From Bacteroidales bacterium (GTDB taxonomy: Bacteria > Bacteroidota > Bacteroidia > Bacteroidales > JAQXIO01), in the NCBI GenBank assembly GCA_029007825.1, contig JAQXIO010000052.1:24257-88256 (forward strand): a stretch of DNA of 64,000 bases. Reading direction: 5' to 3'. The notes below the pieces were generated by a model, which worked only from the letters and a program-made list of their open reading frames with translations, was not told where the DNA came from and did not search any database. This document shows positions 28,745 through 37,678 of this stretch, one piece after another. Positions within the stretch are counted from its first letter, which is position 1. Each line of letters opens with the position of its first letter. The position numbers and the translations under genes were made by a program.

Positions 28745-30040
28745 ATGATGACAACAGAAGAGATACTACAAATCGATAAAGAGCATATATGGCACCCTTA
28801 CGCATCCGCTACAAATCCGCTACCGGTTTATCCGGTGAAAGAGGCCAAAGGAGTAAAACTGATTCTCAATGACGGACGTGGGCTGATCGACGGGATGTCT
28901 TCGTGGTGGGCTGCCGTGCACGGATATAATCATCCGGCATTAAATCAAGCAGCTTTGGAACAACTGAAACGGATGTCGCATGTAATGTTCGGTGGTCTGA
29001 CTCATGAACCGGCAGCGAAACTAACGCAGCAACTCTTACAAATGCTACCTCCTTCCCTATCCAAAATATTTTTCTGCGATTCAGGTTCCGTGAGTGTGGA
29101 AGTTGCTATGAAAATGGCCGTACAATATTGGTATGCTTGTGGTAAACCGGGAAAATACAAATTTGTCACCATTCGCTCCGGATACCATGGCGACACATGG
29201 AATGCAATGTCCGTGTGTGATCCGGTAACCGGCATGCACACCCTTTTTGAAAACAATCTGCCCAGACAGATATTTATTCCTTCACCATCCGTTCATTTCG
29301 GAGAAGAGTGGAGCGACGAGGCTATTGTTCCACTACAAAATATTTTGGAGAAACATCATAATGAAATTGCAGCCCTTATTCTGGAGCCTGTCGTACAGGG
29401 CGCCGGAGGCATGCGGTTTTATTCGCCGGAATACCTGGTACACGCTAAAGCTTTATGCAAAATGTACGACGTCTTATTAATCCATGATGAAATTGCTACA
29501 GGATTCGGACGCACCGGAAAATTATTCGCATACGAATATTCCGATACAGTACCTGATATTATGTGTATCGGGAAAGCTTTGACCGGCGGCTATATGACAA
29601 TGGCTGCCACGATATGCAATCTTCGTGTTGCAGAGGGAATATGTTCCGCATCTCCGGGCGTCTTTATGCATGGGCCTACCTTTATGGGAAATCCTCTTGC
29701 CTGCTCCATCGCCTCAGCATCACTCTCTCTACTGCATCAAAACAACTGGCAACAGCAGGTGAGCTTCATAACAAAACATCTTTCAAAAAATCTATCCGCT
29801 GCCAGAGAGATAAAAGGGGTTACTGATGTAAGAGTATTGGGTGCCATCGGGGTTATCGAAATGGAGAAGCCCGTAAATATGGAACGGTTACAACCCATGT
29901 TCGTCGAAGAGGGAATATGGCTGCGTCCCTTCGGACGACTAATCTACACTATGCCGCCCTTTATCATCACACCGGAAGAGTTATCTTTCCTAACAGATAA
30001 AATGATCCGAGTAGTATCTCATTACGCTAAAACATTGTAA
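28745..30040 (+). CDS. bioA: Adenosylmethionine-8-amino-7-oxononanoate aminotransferase
   Basis: BioA transfers the amino group of SAM to KAPA, giving DAPA. The protein is 431 aa, a fold-type I PLP enzyme. Signature segments include [54 protein letters not shown] and the PLP lysine in [10 protein letters not shown]. The start could be either of two adjacent ATG codons. It begins 17 bases after bioB and ends two bases before bioF. Confidence 0.97.
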   Translation: MMTTEEILQIDKEHIWHPYASATNPLPVYPVKEAKGVKLILNDGRGLIDGMSSWWAAVHGYNHPALNQAALEQLKRMSHVMFGGLTHEPAAKLTQQLLQMLPPSLSKIFFCDSGSVSVEVAMKMAVQYWYACGKPGKYKFVTIRSGYHGDTWNAMSVCDPVTGMHTLFENNLPRQIFIPSPSVHFGEEWSDEAIVPLQNILEKHHNEIAALILEPVVQGAGGMRFYSPEYLVHAKALCKMYDVLLIHDEIATGFGRTGKLFAYEYSDTVPDIMCIGKALTGGYMTMAATICNLRVAEGICSASPGVFMHGPTFMGNPLACSIASASLSLLHQNNWQQQVSFITKHLSKNLSAAREIKGVTDVRVLGAIGVIEMEKPVNMERLQPMFVEEGIWLRPFGRLIYTMPPFIITPEELSFLTDKMIRVVSHYAKTL

Positions 30041-30042
30041 CC

Positions 30043-31191
30043 ATGAACCGATTTCTGAACGAACTTTCCGCATTAAAGGATAAAGGAAATTTCCGCACGT
30101 TACCTACATTAAAACATAAGGGAAAATACGTGCAGACTTCCGACGGGCTATTACTAAATCTCTCGTCGAACGATTATCTCGGATTGGCGGCAGAGCAGGA
30201 TTTAAGAGATGAATTTTTTCAGGAAACAGGAACGAACGAACTTTTATCGTCCTCTTCTTCCCGCTTACTGACCGGGAACTTCGAGGTGTATGAAGAGCTG
30301 GAATCGTTTCTTGCAGAACGATACAACCGTCAGGCTGCCCTATTATTCAACAGCGGCTATCATGCCAATCTGGGAATTCTTCCTGCTTTATCGAACAAAC
30401 ATACCCTTATTCTCGCCGACAAACTGGTACATGCCAGTATCATAGACGGCATTCAATTATCAGGAGCTGCCTACAAGCGTTATAAACATAATGATTATGA
30501 ACATTTACAAGAGTTGTTGAACCGATTCGGCACGCTTTACGATATGATTATCATCGTTACAGAAAGCATTTTCAGTATGGATGGCGATAAAGCTGATCTG
30601 AAGCGTTTAACGGATATAAAAAAATCTGCATCCAATATTTTACTGTATGTCGATGAAGCACATGCCGTAGGTGTAGAGGGTGAGACTGGGCTGGGCCTGG
30701 CCGAATCGCTCGATTGCATTTCCGATATTGATTTTCTGGTAGGGACATTCGGAAAGGCTCTCGGCTCAATGGGGGCTTATGTTATCTGCAACAGTTACTT
30801 CCGGGAATATCTTATCAACCGTATGCGACCTTTAATTTTCTCTACGGCCCTTCCACCCCTCAATGTTGCCTGGAGCTTATTCCTCTTCAAACGGCTTCCA
30901 TTATTCAAAAACAGGAGAGTACAATTAAAAGAGTGTGCAGAATGGATGCGGAAAGAATTAAGAAAGATAGACGCCGGATTAATCAGCAGTAGCCATATAA
31001 TCCCCTTTATTACAGGAGATAACGAATCGACTATAGCCTTATCTTCAAAGTTGAAGGAGTCCGGATTTTTCGCTCTTCCGGTACGACCGCCTACGGTTCC
31101 GTCAGGAAGCGCCCGCATCCGTTTTTCTCTTACTGCCGATATTACGATAACCGATTTAAAACATCTCATAATGTTATTAGAATGGAAGTAA
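30043..31191 (+). CDS. bioF: 8-amino-7-oxononanoate synthase
   Basis: BioF condenses pimeloyl-ACP with L-alanine to make KAPA, the first ring-forming step. It is a 382-aa alpha-oxoamine synthase. Visible motifs are LSSNDYLGLA, SSSSSRLLTGNFEVYEELE, VDEAHAVGVEG and the PLP-binding GTFGKALGSMGAYV. Its end overlaps bioG by ten bases. The length is normal and no residue loss is apparent. Confidence 0.96.
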   Translation: MNRFLNELSALKDKGNFRTLPTLKHKGKYVQTSDGLLLNLSSNDYLGLAAEQDLRDEFFQETGTNELLSSSSSRLLTGNFEVYEELESFLAERYNRQAALLFNSGYHANLGILPALSNKHTLILADKLVHASIIDGIQLSGAAYKRYKHNDYEHLQELLNRFGTLYDMIIIVTESIFSMDGDKADLKRLTDIKKSASNILLYVDEAHAVGVEGETGLGLAESLDCISDIDFLVGTFGKALGSMGAYVICNSYFREYLINRMRPLIFSTALPPLNVAWSLFLFKRLPLFKNRRVQLKECAEWMRKELRKIDAGLISSSHIIPFITGDNESTIALSSKLKESGFFALPVRPPTVPSGSARIRFSLTADITITDLKHLIMLLEWK

Positions 31192-31835
31192 AGAAGCTTA
31201 TAAGCAATAACAAAAATAAAGTTCTTCTCTTTTTTGCCGGGTGGGGTATGGATGAGAGGCCGTTCTCTCATCTCGGGTCAAAAGATTACGATGTTTTTAT
31301 CGCTTACGATTACCATTCGTTACATTTCGATCCGACCCTCTTTATAAATTACAAAGAGGTATATATTGTAGCATGGTCAATGGGTGTATGGGCTGTTTCC
31401 ATGATTGCCCACACACTCAATATAAAAAGCGCCGTTGCTATCAATGGAACGGAAAGACCTGTAGATGACCTATACGGCATCCCCTGTCCTATTGTTCAGG
31501 GGACGCTGGAACAGCTTTCACCCGAATCTTTATCCAGATTTAACAGGCGTATGTGCGGAAACCGTTCCATCCTCGATTTTTACAATGCTTCTTTTCCTCT
31601 GCGCACTATCGAAAGTTTACGAAAAGAGTTGGAGTCCATCTATGCTCAACGCAATCAGGAGCCAACGAATTCCGTGCCTTGGGAAAAAGCGATTATCGGC
31701 GGGAAAGATTCTATATTCCCTCCGCTTAACGGCTTACGTTTCTGGAAAACAAAAGAGAATGTCTCACTAATCTCAACAGATACAACTCATTATCCTTTTC
31801 ATTTATGGAACAATTGGGAAGAAATTATCAAATGA
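31182..31835 (+). CDS. bioG: Pimeloyl-ACP methyl ester esterase, BioG type
   Basis: BioG removes the methyl group from pimeloyl-ACP methyl ester, ending the BioC-primed acyl chain synthesis. It replaces BioH in many Bacteroidota. The 217-aa alpha/beta hydrolase (DUF452) starts with FFAGWGMDERPF and has the nucleophile elbow VAWSMGVWA with Ser in the expected place. The final histidine is in DTTHYPFHLW. It overlaps bioF by ten bases and bioC by four, so translation is coupled. Confidence 0.93.
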   Translation: MEVKKLISNNKNKVLLFFAGWGMDERPFSHLGSKDYDVFIAYDYHSLHFDPTLFINYKEVYIVAWSMGVWAVSMIAHTLNIKSAVAINGTERPVDDLYGIPCPIVQGTLEQLSPESLSRFNRRMCGNRSILDFYNASFPLRTIESLRKELESIYAQRNQEPTNSVPWEKAIIGGKDSIFPPLNGLRFWKTKENVSLISTDTTHYPFHLWNNWEEIIK

Positions 31836-32587
31836 GTAATAAAGAACTCTTGCAAAAACGCTTCGGGAAGGCTCTGAATACCTACAATGATCATGCTGTA
31901 GTCCAGTTTCATATTCATGACAAGCTGCTTTCGTTCCTATCAAAAGGAGAAAAGAAACACTTTAACCGAAGTATTGAGATCGGTTGTGGATCAGGCGAAT
32001 TAACCAAAAGAATATTACATTCCTTTTCAATAGAAGAAGTATATCTGAACGATATATGCAAAAAATGGGAAAACGTACTCGAACGGAATATGAAAGGTTC
32101 TTTCAAGAAATTCTACCATTGTGACGGAGAGGATTTTCCGTTTGAAATGGAATTCGACCTCATAACATCTGCCTCCGCAATGCAATGGTTTCACAATCCG
32201 AAATTTTTTATTGAAAAATGCGCCAGCCATATACCCCGGGGAGGAGTTCTACTACTCAGTACTTTCGGACCTGAAAATTTCCGGGAGATAAAACATATCA
32301 CAGGTAAAGGACTTCTTTATCCATCAATAAGCCAATTGCAAGAATGGCTTTCTCCTTATTTTAAAATACATATTCTTAAAGACGAGCTATATCCTCTTTA
32401 TTTTTCATCTTCTCTGGAAGTATTGAAGCATATGAAAAATACAGGAGTTACCGGAACAGGAACTTCTCATTGGAGTAAGAAAGAGTTTTCTGATTTCTGT
32501 CTCCGTTACGAACATCTTTTTTTACATACGGAAAAAGGAGTTTCGCTGACCTACCATCCGATTTACATTTACGCAACTAAATATTGA
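31832..32587 (+). CDS. bioC: Malonyl-ACP O-methyltransferase
   Basis: BioC methylates malonyl-ACP so that the fatty-acid enzymes can build the pimeloyl chain. The 251-aa protein starts at 31832, where ATG overlaps the bioG stop; an earlier in-frame ATG at 31805 would lie deep in bioG. Class I methyltransferase motifs are IEIGCGSGELTKRI (motif I) and the DLITSASAMQWFHNP segment typical of BioC. The conserved start KRFGKALNTYNDHAVVQ is also family-like. It is six bases from bioD. Confidence 0.95.
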   Translation: MSNKELLQKRFGKALNTYNDHAVVQFHIHDKLLSFLSKGEKKHFNRSIEIGCGSGELTKRILHSFSIEEVYLNDICKKWENVLERNMKGSFKKFYHCDGEDFPFEMEFDLITSASAMQWFHNPKFFIEKCASHIPRGGVLLLSTFGPENFREIKHITGKGLLYPSISQLQEWLSPYFKIHILKDELYPLYFSSSLEVLKHMKNTGVTGTGTSHWSKKEFSDFCLRYEHLFLHTEKGVSLTYHPIYIYATKY

Positions 32588-32593
32588 TTCACA

Positions 32594-33262
32594 ATGAACG
32601 GAAAAGTTTTTTTTATATCCGGTATCGATACAAATATCGGAAAAACATATGCAACCGCTATACTGGCAAAATCATACCAGCAAAAAGGAATAAACGTTAT
32701 TACTCAAAAAATGATTCAAACGGGTTGCAGGGATGTATCCGAAGATATTGAAGTACATCGTTCCTTTATGAGTTCCGACTTTACTCAAGAAGATCAGAAG
32801 GGATTAACTTGTCCCTATATCTTCACATATCCCGCCTCGCCGTATCTGGCGGCAAAAATAGATAAACGGACAATCGATTGCGAAAAAATACATTCGGCAA
32901 CAGAAATTTTATCCGATCGTTACGATATTGTTCTGTTAGAAGGAGCTGGCGGACTGATGGTTCCCATCACAAACGACCTAACAACAATCGATTACATAGA
33001 AAAATACCGGTACCCGGTTATTCTGGTCACATCGGGACGTCTCGGTAGTATCAATCATACTTTACTCAGCCTGCAAGCTTGCCAGACTCGCAACATCGAG
33101 GTAGAGATGGTTATTTACAATCTTTTCCCCAAAGAGGACAAATTGATTTCGAACAATACCTTCGACTATATCAAACAATATTTGCAGAAAAATCATCCGT
33201 CAACCCGGTTATTTTCCCTTCCTGAAACAGGATTTGAAAGTAATTTTACTTTTCCCCTTTAA
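32594..33262 (+). CDS. bioD: Dethiobiotin synthetase
   Basis: BioD closes the ureido ring of dethiobiotin from DAPA, CO2 and ATP. The 222-aa P-loop protein has FISGIDTNIGKTYATAIL (Walker-A like GIDTNIGKT), a lysine in TQKMIQTG and the EGAGGLMVPI motif. It is the last gene of the operon, followed by a terminator shared with the convergent proS gene. Confidence 0.95.
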   Translation: MNGKVFFISGIDTNIGKTYATAILAKSYQQKGINVITQKMIQTGCRDVSEDIEVHRSFMSSDFTQEDQKGLTCPYIFTYPASPYLAAKIDKRTIDCEKIHSATEILSDRYDIVLLEGAGGLMVPITNDLTTIDYIEKYRYPVILVTSGRLGSINHTLLSLQACQTRNIEVEMVIYNLFPKEDKLISNNTFDYIKQYLQKNHPSTRLFSLPETGFESNFTFPL

Positions 33263-33266
33263 AATA

Positions 33267-33299
33267 AAACTCCCGACACATAAACTGTGCCGGGAGTTT
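33267..33299. terminator. Bidirectional terminator between bioD and proS
   Basis: AAACTCCCGACACA (33267-33280) faces TGTGCCGGGAGTTT (33286-33299) with one mismatch that becomes a G-U pair in the minus-strand RNA. T-rich flanks on both sides. Confidence 0.8.
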
Positions 33300-33330
33300 C
33301 TTTCATATAATTTTTTCTTTCCTGTAATTA

Positions 33331-34812
33331 TCAATAAGCACGTGCAAAAAGGACTCTTCGAACTGAAGGTTTTCCCGTTACCATACATTTCCCCGGAGTT
33401 TTGTCTCCATCGAAAGGAATACAACGGATGGTCGCTTTCGTTTCATTCTTAATCTTTTCTTCCGTTTCAGGTGTGCCATCCCAATGAGCCAGAATAAAGC
33501 CTCCTTCTTCTATCTTTTCTTTAAACTCATCGTAACTTTCTACAGTGATTGTATGTTTTGCCCGGTAGTCTAATGCTTTTTGATATATATTCTGCTGAAT
33601 ATCATCCAATAAATCAGCAATATATTGGTCGATATTATCACATGTTACCGTTTCTTTCGTCAATGTATCACGACGTGCAACTTCTATCGTATTATTCTCT
33701 AAATCGCGACTTCCCATAGCCAAACGTACAGGTACGCCCTTCAATTCATATTCAGAGAATTTCCATCCCGGTTTTTTATTATCGCTGTTATCGTATTTTA
33801 CACTGATGCCTCTTTTCTTCAAAGCAGCAACGATCTGATTTACTTTAGCATTTATCTGGGCTAATTGTTCTTCATTCCGGTAAATAGGAACGATTACAAC
33901 CTGATAAGGCGCCAACTTAGGAGGTAATACCAATCCGTTGTCGTCGGAATGCGACATGATAAGGGCCCCCATTAAGCGGGTCGACACCCCCCACGAGGTT
34001 GCCCAGACATAATTACGTGAGCCATCTTTATCGGCAAAAGTCACATCGAAAGCCTTCGCAAAATTCTGACCTAAAAAATGCGAGGTTCCCGATTGCAAAG
34101 CCTTACCATCCTGCATCAATCCTTCGATGGTATAAGTATCTACAGCTCCGGCAAAACGTTCATTTGCAGATTTAACGCCTTTAACAACAGGCATTGCCAT
34201 AAAATTTTCCGCAAAATCGGCATATACATTCAACATTTTCTGAGCTTCAGCTTCGGCTTCTTCTTTCGTAGCATGAGCAGTATGCCCTTCCTGCCAAAGA
34301 AATTCAGCCGTACGAAGAAACAGACGGGTACGCATTTCCCAACGCACTACGTTAGCCCATTGATTGCACAAAATCGGAAGATCACGGTACGACTGTATCC
34401 AATTTTTATACGTATTCCATATGATTGTTTCTGATGTAGGACGCACAATCAATTCTTCTTCCAGTTTAGCTTCCGGATCGACAACGACACCACTCCCATC
34501 GGGACTGTTCTTCAACCGGTAATGAGTAACAACCGCACATTCTTTAGCGAACCCTTCCACGTGGTCAGCTTCTTTACTTAAAAAAGACTTCGGAATGAAA
34601 AGAGGAAAATAGGCGTTTACATGTCCGGTTTCCTTAAACATATCGTCCAGCTGCCGCTGCATCTTTTCCCAAATAGCATAACCGTAAGGTTTTATAACCA
34701 TACAACCGCGTACAGCAGAGTTCTCAGCTAAATCTGCTTTAATCACCAAGTCCTGATACCATTGTGAATAACTTTCGCTCCGGGGCGTAAGTTCTTTGAG
34801 TTCCTTTGCCAT
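33331..34812 (-). CDS. proS: Prolyl-tRNA synthetase, archaeal/eukaryotic-like short type
   Basis: ProRS attaches proline to tRNA-Pro. The 493-aa class II synthetase lacks the bacterial editing insertion, so it belongs to the type-3 (archaeal/eukaryal-like) form common in Bacteroidota. Motif 2 is visible as [29 protein letters not shown] in two halves, followed by an anticodon-binding domain and a C-terminal zinc-like domain ending RRVLFARAY. The ATG at 34812 is chosen because a -7 box (34843-34850) lies just upstream of it and would overlap the alternative start at 34845. Confidence 0.97.
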   Translation of the reverse strand: MAKELKELTPRSESYSQWYQDLVIKADLAENSAVRGCMVIKPYGYAIWEKMQRQLDDMFKETGHVNAYFPLFIPKSFLSKEADHVEGFAKECAVVTHYRLKNSPDGSGVVVDPEAKLEEELIVRPTSETIIWNTYKNWIQSYRDLPILCNQWANVVRWEMRTRLFLRTAEFLWQEGHTAHATKEEAEAEAQKMLNVYADFAENFMAMPVVKGVKSANERFAGAVDTYTIEGLMQDGKALQSGTSHFLGQNFAKAFDVTFADKDGSRNYVWATSWGVSTRLMGALIMSHSDDNGLVLPPKLAPYQVVIVPIYRNEEQLAQINAKVNQIVAALKKRGISVKYDNSDNKKPGWKFSEYELKGVPVRLAMGSRDLENNTIEVARRDTLTKETVTCDNIDQYIADLLDDIQQNIYQKALDYRAKHTITVESYDEFKEKIEEGGFILAHWDGTPETEEKIKNETKATIRCIPFDGDKTPGKCMVTGKPSVRRVLFARAY

Positions 34813-34842
34813 TATCCTAAAAGATATTTGTTTTTCTGGGCG

Positions 34843-34850
34843 CAAATTTA
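34843..34850 (-). promoter_or_regulatory. -7 box for proS
   Basis: Minus strand TAAATTTG fits TAnnTTTG. Expected transcription start is near 34836, 24 bases before the ATG. Confidence 0.5.
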
Positions 34851-34910
34851 GCGAAAAAGTTCCAAATGCAATTAAAGTTCAAATGAAGAGATACCGGATT
34901 ACGAAAGAAT

Positions 34911-35549
34911 TTATCGGACCGGCAAAAAACGAAACTCCATCTGAGACTCCAAGCTATCCCGAGAGGATTGCCTGAATTTATTCAAATAGTAACTGCCATA
35001 TCCTTCAGAATACAGCCTGTCTCCAGATAAAGTATCCGATTGTCCGTCGTATAACTGTTCTTCTCTCAATATTTTCACCAGGTTCCGTGCTCTTTTAGCC
35101 GAAAGATGAAGATTGTAATCTTCATTCCGATCATCAGCCGCATGCCCAGCTATAAATATGATTAAATCTGATTGCTCACACAATAACCGAAGGGCTGCCT
35201 GCATATAAGGATATGAAGCCGCCATAGGCGTACTCGAGTTAGGCTTAAATAATTGTGAGGCATTTATATAAACCGAAAAAGAGGTATCCGTGCGAGCATA
35301 GAGCAGATCTTCGCCGAAAGAACGGACAATCACCGAATCCAGTTCCACTATACGATTTTTCCGCCAAAGGTTATATTGCCTCCGTATTTCAAGCGAGTCC
35401 TGCTTTGTTTGCGGTTGCTGAACAGCTATTTCCTGTTTCGGATGTTTCTTGTGCTTACGAGTGTGTCCTTTCTTTACTCCACAAGAAAAAAATCCTATTG
35501 TCATGCATATACAAAACAATAGGATGGTATTTTTTCGGGGGTATCCCAT
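34911..35549 (-). CDS. Small OmpA-like lipoprotein
   Basis: This 212-aa lipoprotein has lipobox GFFSC (Cys23) followed by a basic linker (KKGHTRKHKKHPK). A C-terminal OmpA-like peptidoglycan-binding domain covers about 85-210, with LIIFIAGHAADD and LSAKRARNLVKIL as recognisable elements. It probably tethers the outer membrane to the cell wall. No N-terminal barrel is present. It lies ten bases downstream of the small acidic protein gene, so the two should be co-transcribed. Confidence 0.83.
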   Translation of the reverse strand: MGYPRKNTILLFCICMTIGFFSCGVKKGHTRKHKKHPKQEIAVQQPQTKQDSLEIRRQYNLWRKNRIVELDSVIVRSFGEDLLYARTDTSFSVYINASQLFKPNSSTPMAASYPYMQAALRLLCEQSDLIIFIAGHAADDRNEDYNLHLSAKRARNLVKILREEQLYDGQSDTLSGDRLYSEGYGSYYLNKFRQSSRDSLESQMEFRFLPVR

Positions 35550-35559
35550 TTACTTCACC

Positions 35560-35889
35560 TTAATCAAAAAGATCAATCGAGTCGCAATATGCCAATTCGC
35601 CTTCGACAATGGCACTCACTTCTTCTTCCGTAAAAGTTCCTACTCCATCTTTCTTGGCATTTTTGATGACATAAGCAATTAACTCATCTTCATCGATTTC
35701 AATTTCAGCTTCGTCATCCAGATCATTATCAAAATATCCTTTACTTTCATAATAATCATAGATCAAGTCTACTATATAATTAATATCGTCGTCGCTGAAC
35801 TTCTGTTTCATTTCAGCGGGCAATTGCTTCTTGATGAATTCAAGAGAATCGTCATCATTATAAAGCAAAACATCGTCCTGATCACTCAT
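35560..35889 (-). CDS. Small acidic protein, unknown function
   Basis: A 109-aa strongly acidic protein that looks like a conserved Bacteroidota hypothetical, though I cannot name a family. It has no signal peptide and is predicted cytosolic and mostly helical, with an acidic run DLDDEAEIEIDEDELIAYV in the middle. A promoter -7 box and a small dyad lie directly upstream. It precedes the OmpA-like lipoprotein gene by ten bases. Function is unknown. Confidence 0.8.
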   Translation of the reverse strand: MSDQDDVLLYNDDDSLEFIKKQLPAEMKQKFSDDDINYIVDLIYDYYESKGYFDNDLDDEAEIEIDEDELIAYVIKNAKKDGVGTFTEEEVSAIVEGELAYCDSIDLFD

Positions 35890-35905
35890 AAATATTTATT
35901 TTAGA

Positions 35906-35923
35906 TTGTACTGTACAAATATA
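35906..35923 (-). promoter_or_regulatory. -7 box overlapping a small dyad, upstream of the acidic protein gene
   Basis: Minus strand TATATTTG (35916-35923) fits TAnnTTTG. It overlaps the perfect dyad TTGTAC-T-GTACAA (35906-35918), a possible operator. Confidence 0.45.
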
Positions 35924-35976
35924 AAGCAGTTTCCCGACATGGCAAGACCGAATAGTATGTTTTTATTTCTATCCGC

Positions 35977-37167
35977 TCAAAGTTTTTTATTTTCTTCGAT
36001 TGCCGCAACAGGACAAACAAGCCTGCACAAGTGACATCCAACGCAAGACGAATTTATACTGGGAATACGTTCGCGAGCATTCCATTCAATAGCCTGATGC
36101 CCTCCGTCACTACAAGAAACATAACAACGCCCACATCCGATGCAGCGTTCATAATCGACATAAGGTATATTACGCCACGAACGATCTAATTGTTCAGGAG
36201 TCGTAAACGATGGTAATGCTCGTCCGACAACGGCATCCAAATTGTCATAGCCATGCTTTTCCAGATAATGCAATGTTCCACTTTTCAGATCGTCAATAAT
36301 CCGATAACCAAATTGCATAACGGCCGTTGCTATCTGTACATTCCTAACTCCTAAACTAATGAATTCCAAGGCATCTTTCCATGTTTCTATTCCTCCGATA
36401 CCGCTGACAGGCATATTCCTGAATTCTTCCCGGGACATTATATCGTAAATGAAGCGCAATGCTATGGGTTTTACTGCTTTCCCGGAGTAACCGGATACAG
36501 CTGTTTTATTCTTTATCACGGGTAATCCCCGCATCGTATGCAGGTCTATACTCGTTATGCTTTTAATCGTATTAATTGCAGCTATACCTGTGGCTCCCCC
36601 TTCTACTGCCGCCAATGCCAACGGCACCATATCGGTAAGATTGGGTGTCATTTTAGCCAAAACAGGGAGATTTGTTCCCCGAATGGTTGCACGGCAAAAA
36701 GATCGTACTAATTCCGGATTTTGTCCGACAACAGCACCAAGGGTATCTTTCGTCATCTGGGGACATGAAAAATTGCACTCTATAATATCGGCTCCGGTCA
36801 ATGTTGCCTCTCGAGCCAGCATTTCCCACTCTTCTTCTTTTTCCCCCATTACAGAAGCGATTAAAACCTTATCCGGATAATTCTTTTTCAGTTTATAAAG
36901 ACATTCCAGATTTTCCTCCAGTGTTTTTTCCGTCAACATTTCCAGATTCCTGAACCCAGTAAAGCTACCTGACCCTTTGTCCAATGTATCGAAACGCGGA
37001 GAAACATCGTCCGAAACAAAAGGTGCCAGAGTTTTAAATACGATACCACCCCACCCCATATCCAAAGCCCGAGCACACATATCGTAGTTCGAAGCTACAA
37101 CGGAAGAGGCCAGAAAAAAAGGGTTTTCACACTCTATTCCGCAAAACCGTATGTTCAAATTTTTCAT
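35977..37167 (-). CDS. preA: NAD-dependent dihydropyrimidine dehydrogenase subunit PreA
   Basis: PreA reduces uracil or thymine (or works in reverse) on an FMN-containing TIM barrel. The 396-aa protein has the dihydroorotate dehydrogenase-like core (about 1-320) with ECNFSCPQM, LAKMTPNLTDM and SGIGGIETWKDALEF. Two C-terminal [4Fe-4S] motifs follow: CIGCGRCYVSC and CVGCHLCRLVCP. Its start touches the stop of the upstream PreT-like iron-sulfur gene, so the two are coupled. E. coli PreA needs PreT for NADH; see the neighbour for what is missing here. Confidence 0.93.
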   Translation of the reverse strand: MKNLNIRFCGIECENPFFLASSVVASNYDMCARALDMGWGGIVFKTLAPFVSDDVSPRFDTLDKGSGSFTGFRNLEMLTEKTLEENLECLYKLKKNYPDKVLIASVMGEKEEEWEMLAREATLTGADIIECNFSCPQMTKDTLGAVVGQNPELVRSFCRATIRGTNLPVLAKMTPNLTDMVPLALAAVEGGATGIAAINTIKSITSIDLHTMRGLPVIKNKTAVSGYSGKAVKPIALRFIYDIMSREEFRNMPVSGIGGIETWKDALEFISLGVRNVQIATAVMQFGYRIIDDLKSGTLHYLEKHGYDNLDAVVGRALPSFTTPEQLDRSWRNIPYVDYERCIGCGRCYVSCSDGGHQAIEWNARERIPSINSSCVGCHLCRLVCPVAAIEENKKL

Positions 37168-37493
37168 TATAATACTTGGTTTTTACCGTTGTACGATTCT
37201 ATTACCTCTTCACTCCCCAGAAGTCTGTGTACTTTCCGAATCTCTACGGGTCGGTCTATTTTCGCGCGTATGCAAACCCTTTCACACGGCGGAATATGCT
37301 GATCGTCGCGACAATATGTGCATAACGATTTTTCCGATACAGAAAGAACTGCATCCGTCGGATTGGCAAAGCGTAATGATCGTAAAAAACGGGCAGGCAT
37401 TGCCTTAGAAGGGCAAACTTTATCACACGGAGGATCATAGCACAAAAGACATTGCGATGCTGCCTGCAGGAATATCTGTTCTGTATATTTCAA
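37167..37493 (-). CDS. Stand-alone PreT N-terminal iron-sulfur domain protein
   Basis: This 108-aa protein matches only the N-terminal iron-sulfur domain of PreT/DPD. Eight cysteines in two clusters are present: CLLCYDPPCDKVCP and CTYCRDDQHIPPCERVC, enough for two [4Fe-4S] centres. The following segment PARFLRSLRFAN also matches PreT. The FAD/NADH domain of the usual 410-aa PreT is absent and the frame ends cleanly at PreA. The start is a TTG at 37493 because a stop codon lies nine bases upstream and no ATG precedes the first Cys. A -7 box lies at 37532-37539. It probably delivers electrons to PreA from another donor. Confidence 0.85.
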   Translation of the reverse strand: MKYTEQIFLQAASQCLLCYDPPCDKVCPSKAMPARFLRSLRFANPTDAVLSVSEKSLCTYCRDDQHIPPCERVCIRAKIDRPVEIRKVHRLLGSEEVIESYNGKNQVL

Positions 37494-37531
37494 AATAAGT
37501 CAATTTAGTTTTATCGATTATTCGGACAGAA

Positions 37532-37539
37532 CAAATATA
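37532..37539 (-). promoter_or_regulatory. -7 box for the preT-like/preA operon
   Basis: Minus strand TATATTTG fits TAnnTTTG. Transcription would start near 37525, about 32 bases before the TTG start. Confidence 0.5.
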
Positions 37540-37585
37540 ATCGTTTTCTTCCAAATTTATATTTTTTTGTCTTTTCCACAAAAAA

Positions 37586-37615
37586 GGGCTGCAGTAATTT
37601 TATTTACCGCAACCC
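37586..37615 (-). terminator. Terminator after clpB
   Basis: GGGCTGCAGTAA (37586-37597) faces TTACCGCAACCC (37604-37615). The two mismatches become G-U pairs in minus-strand RNA, and a U run follows in that direction. Confidence 0.75.
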
Positions 37616-37678
37616 TCCGCATATAAAAAGGCTCATTGACTGTTTATTCTGTCAGCCGTAGATTATTTCATTATGCCT

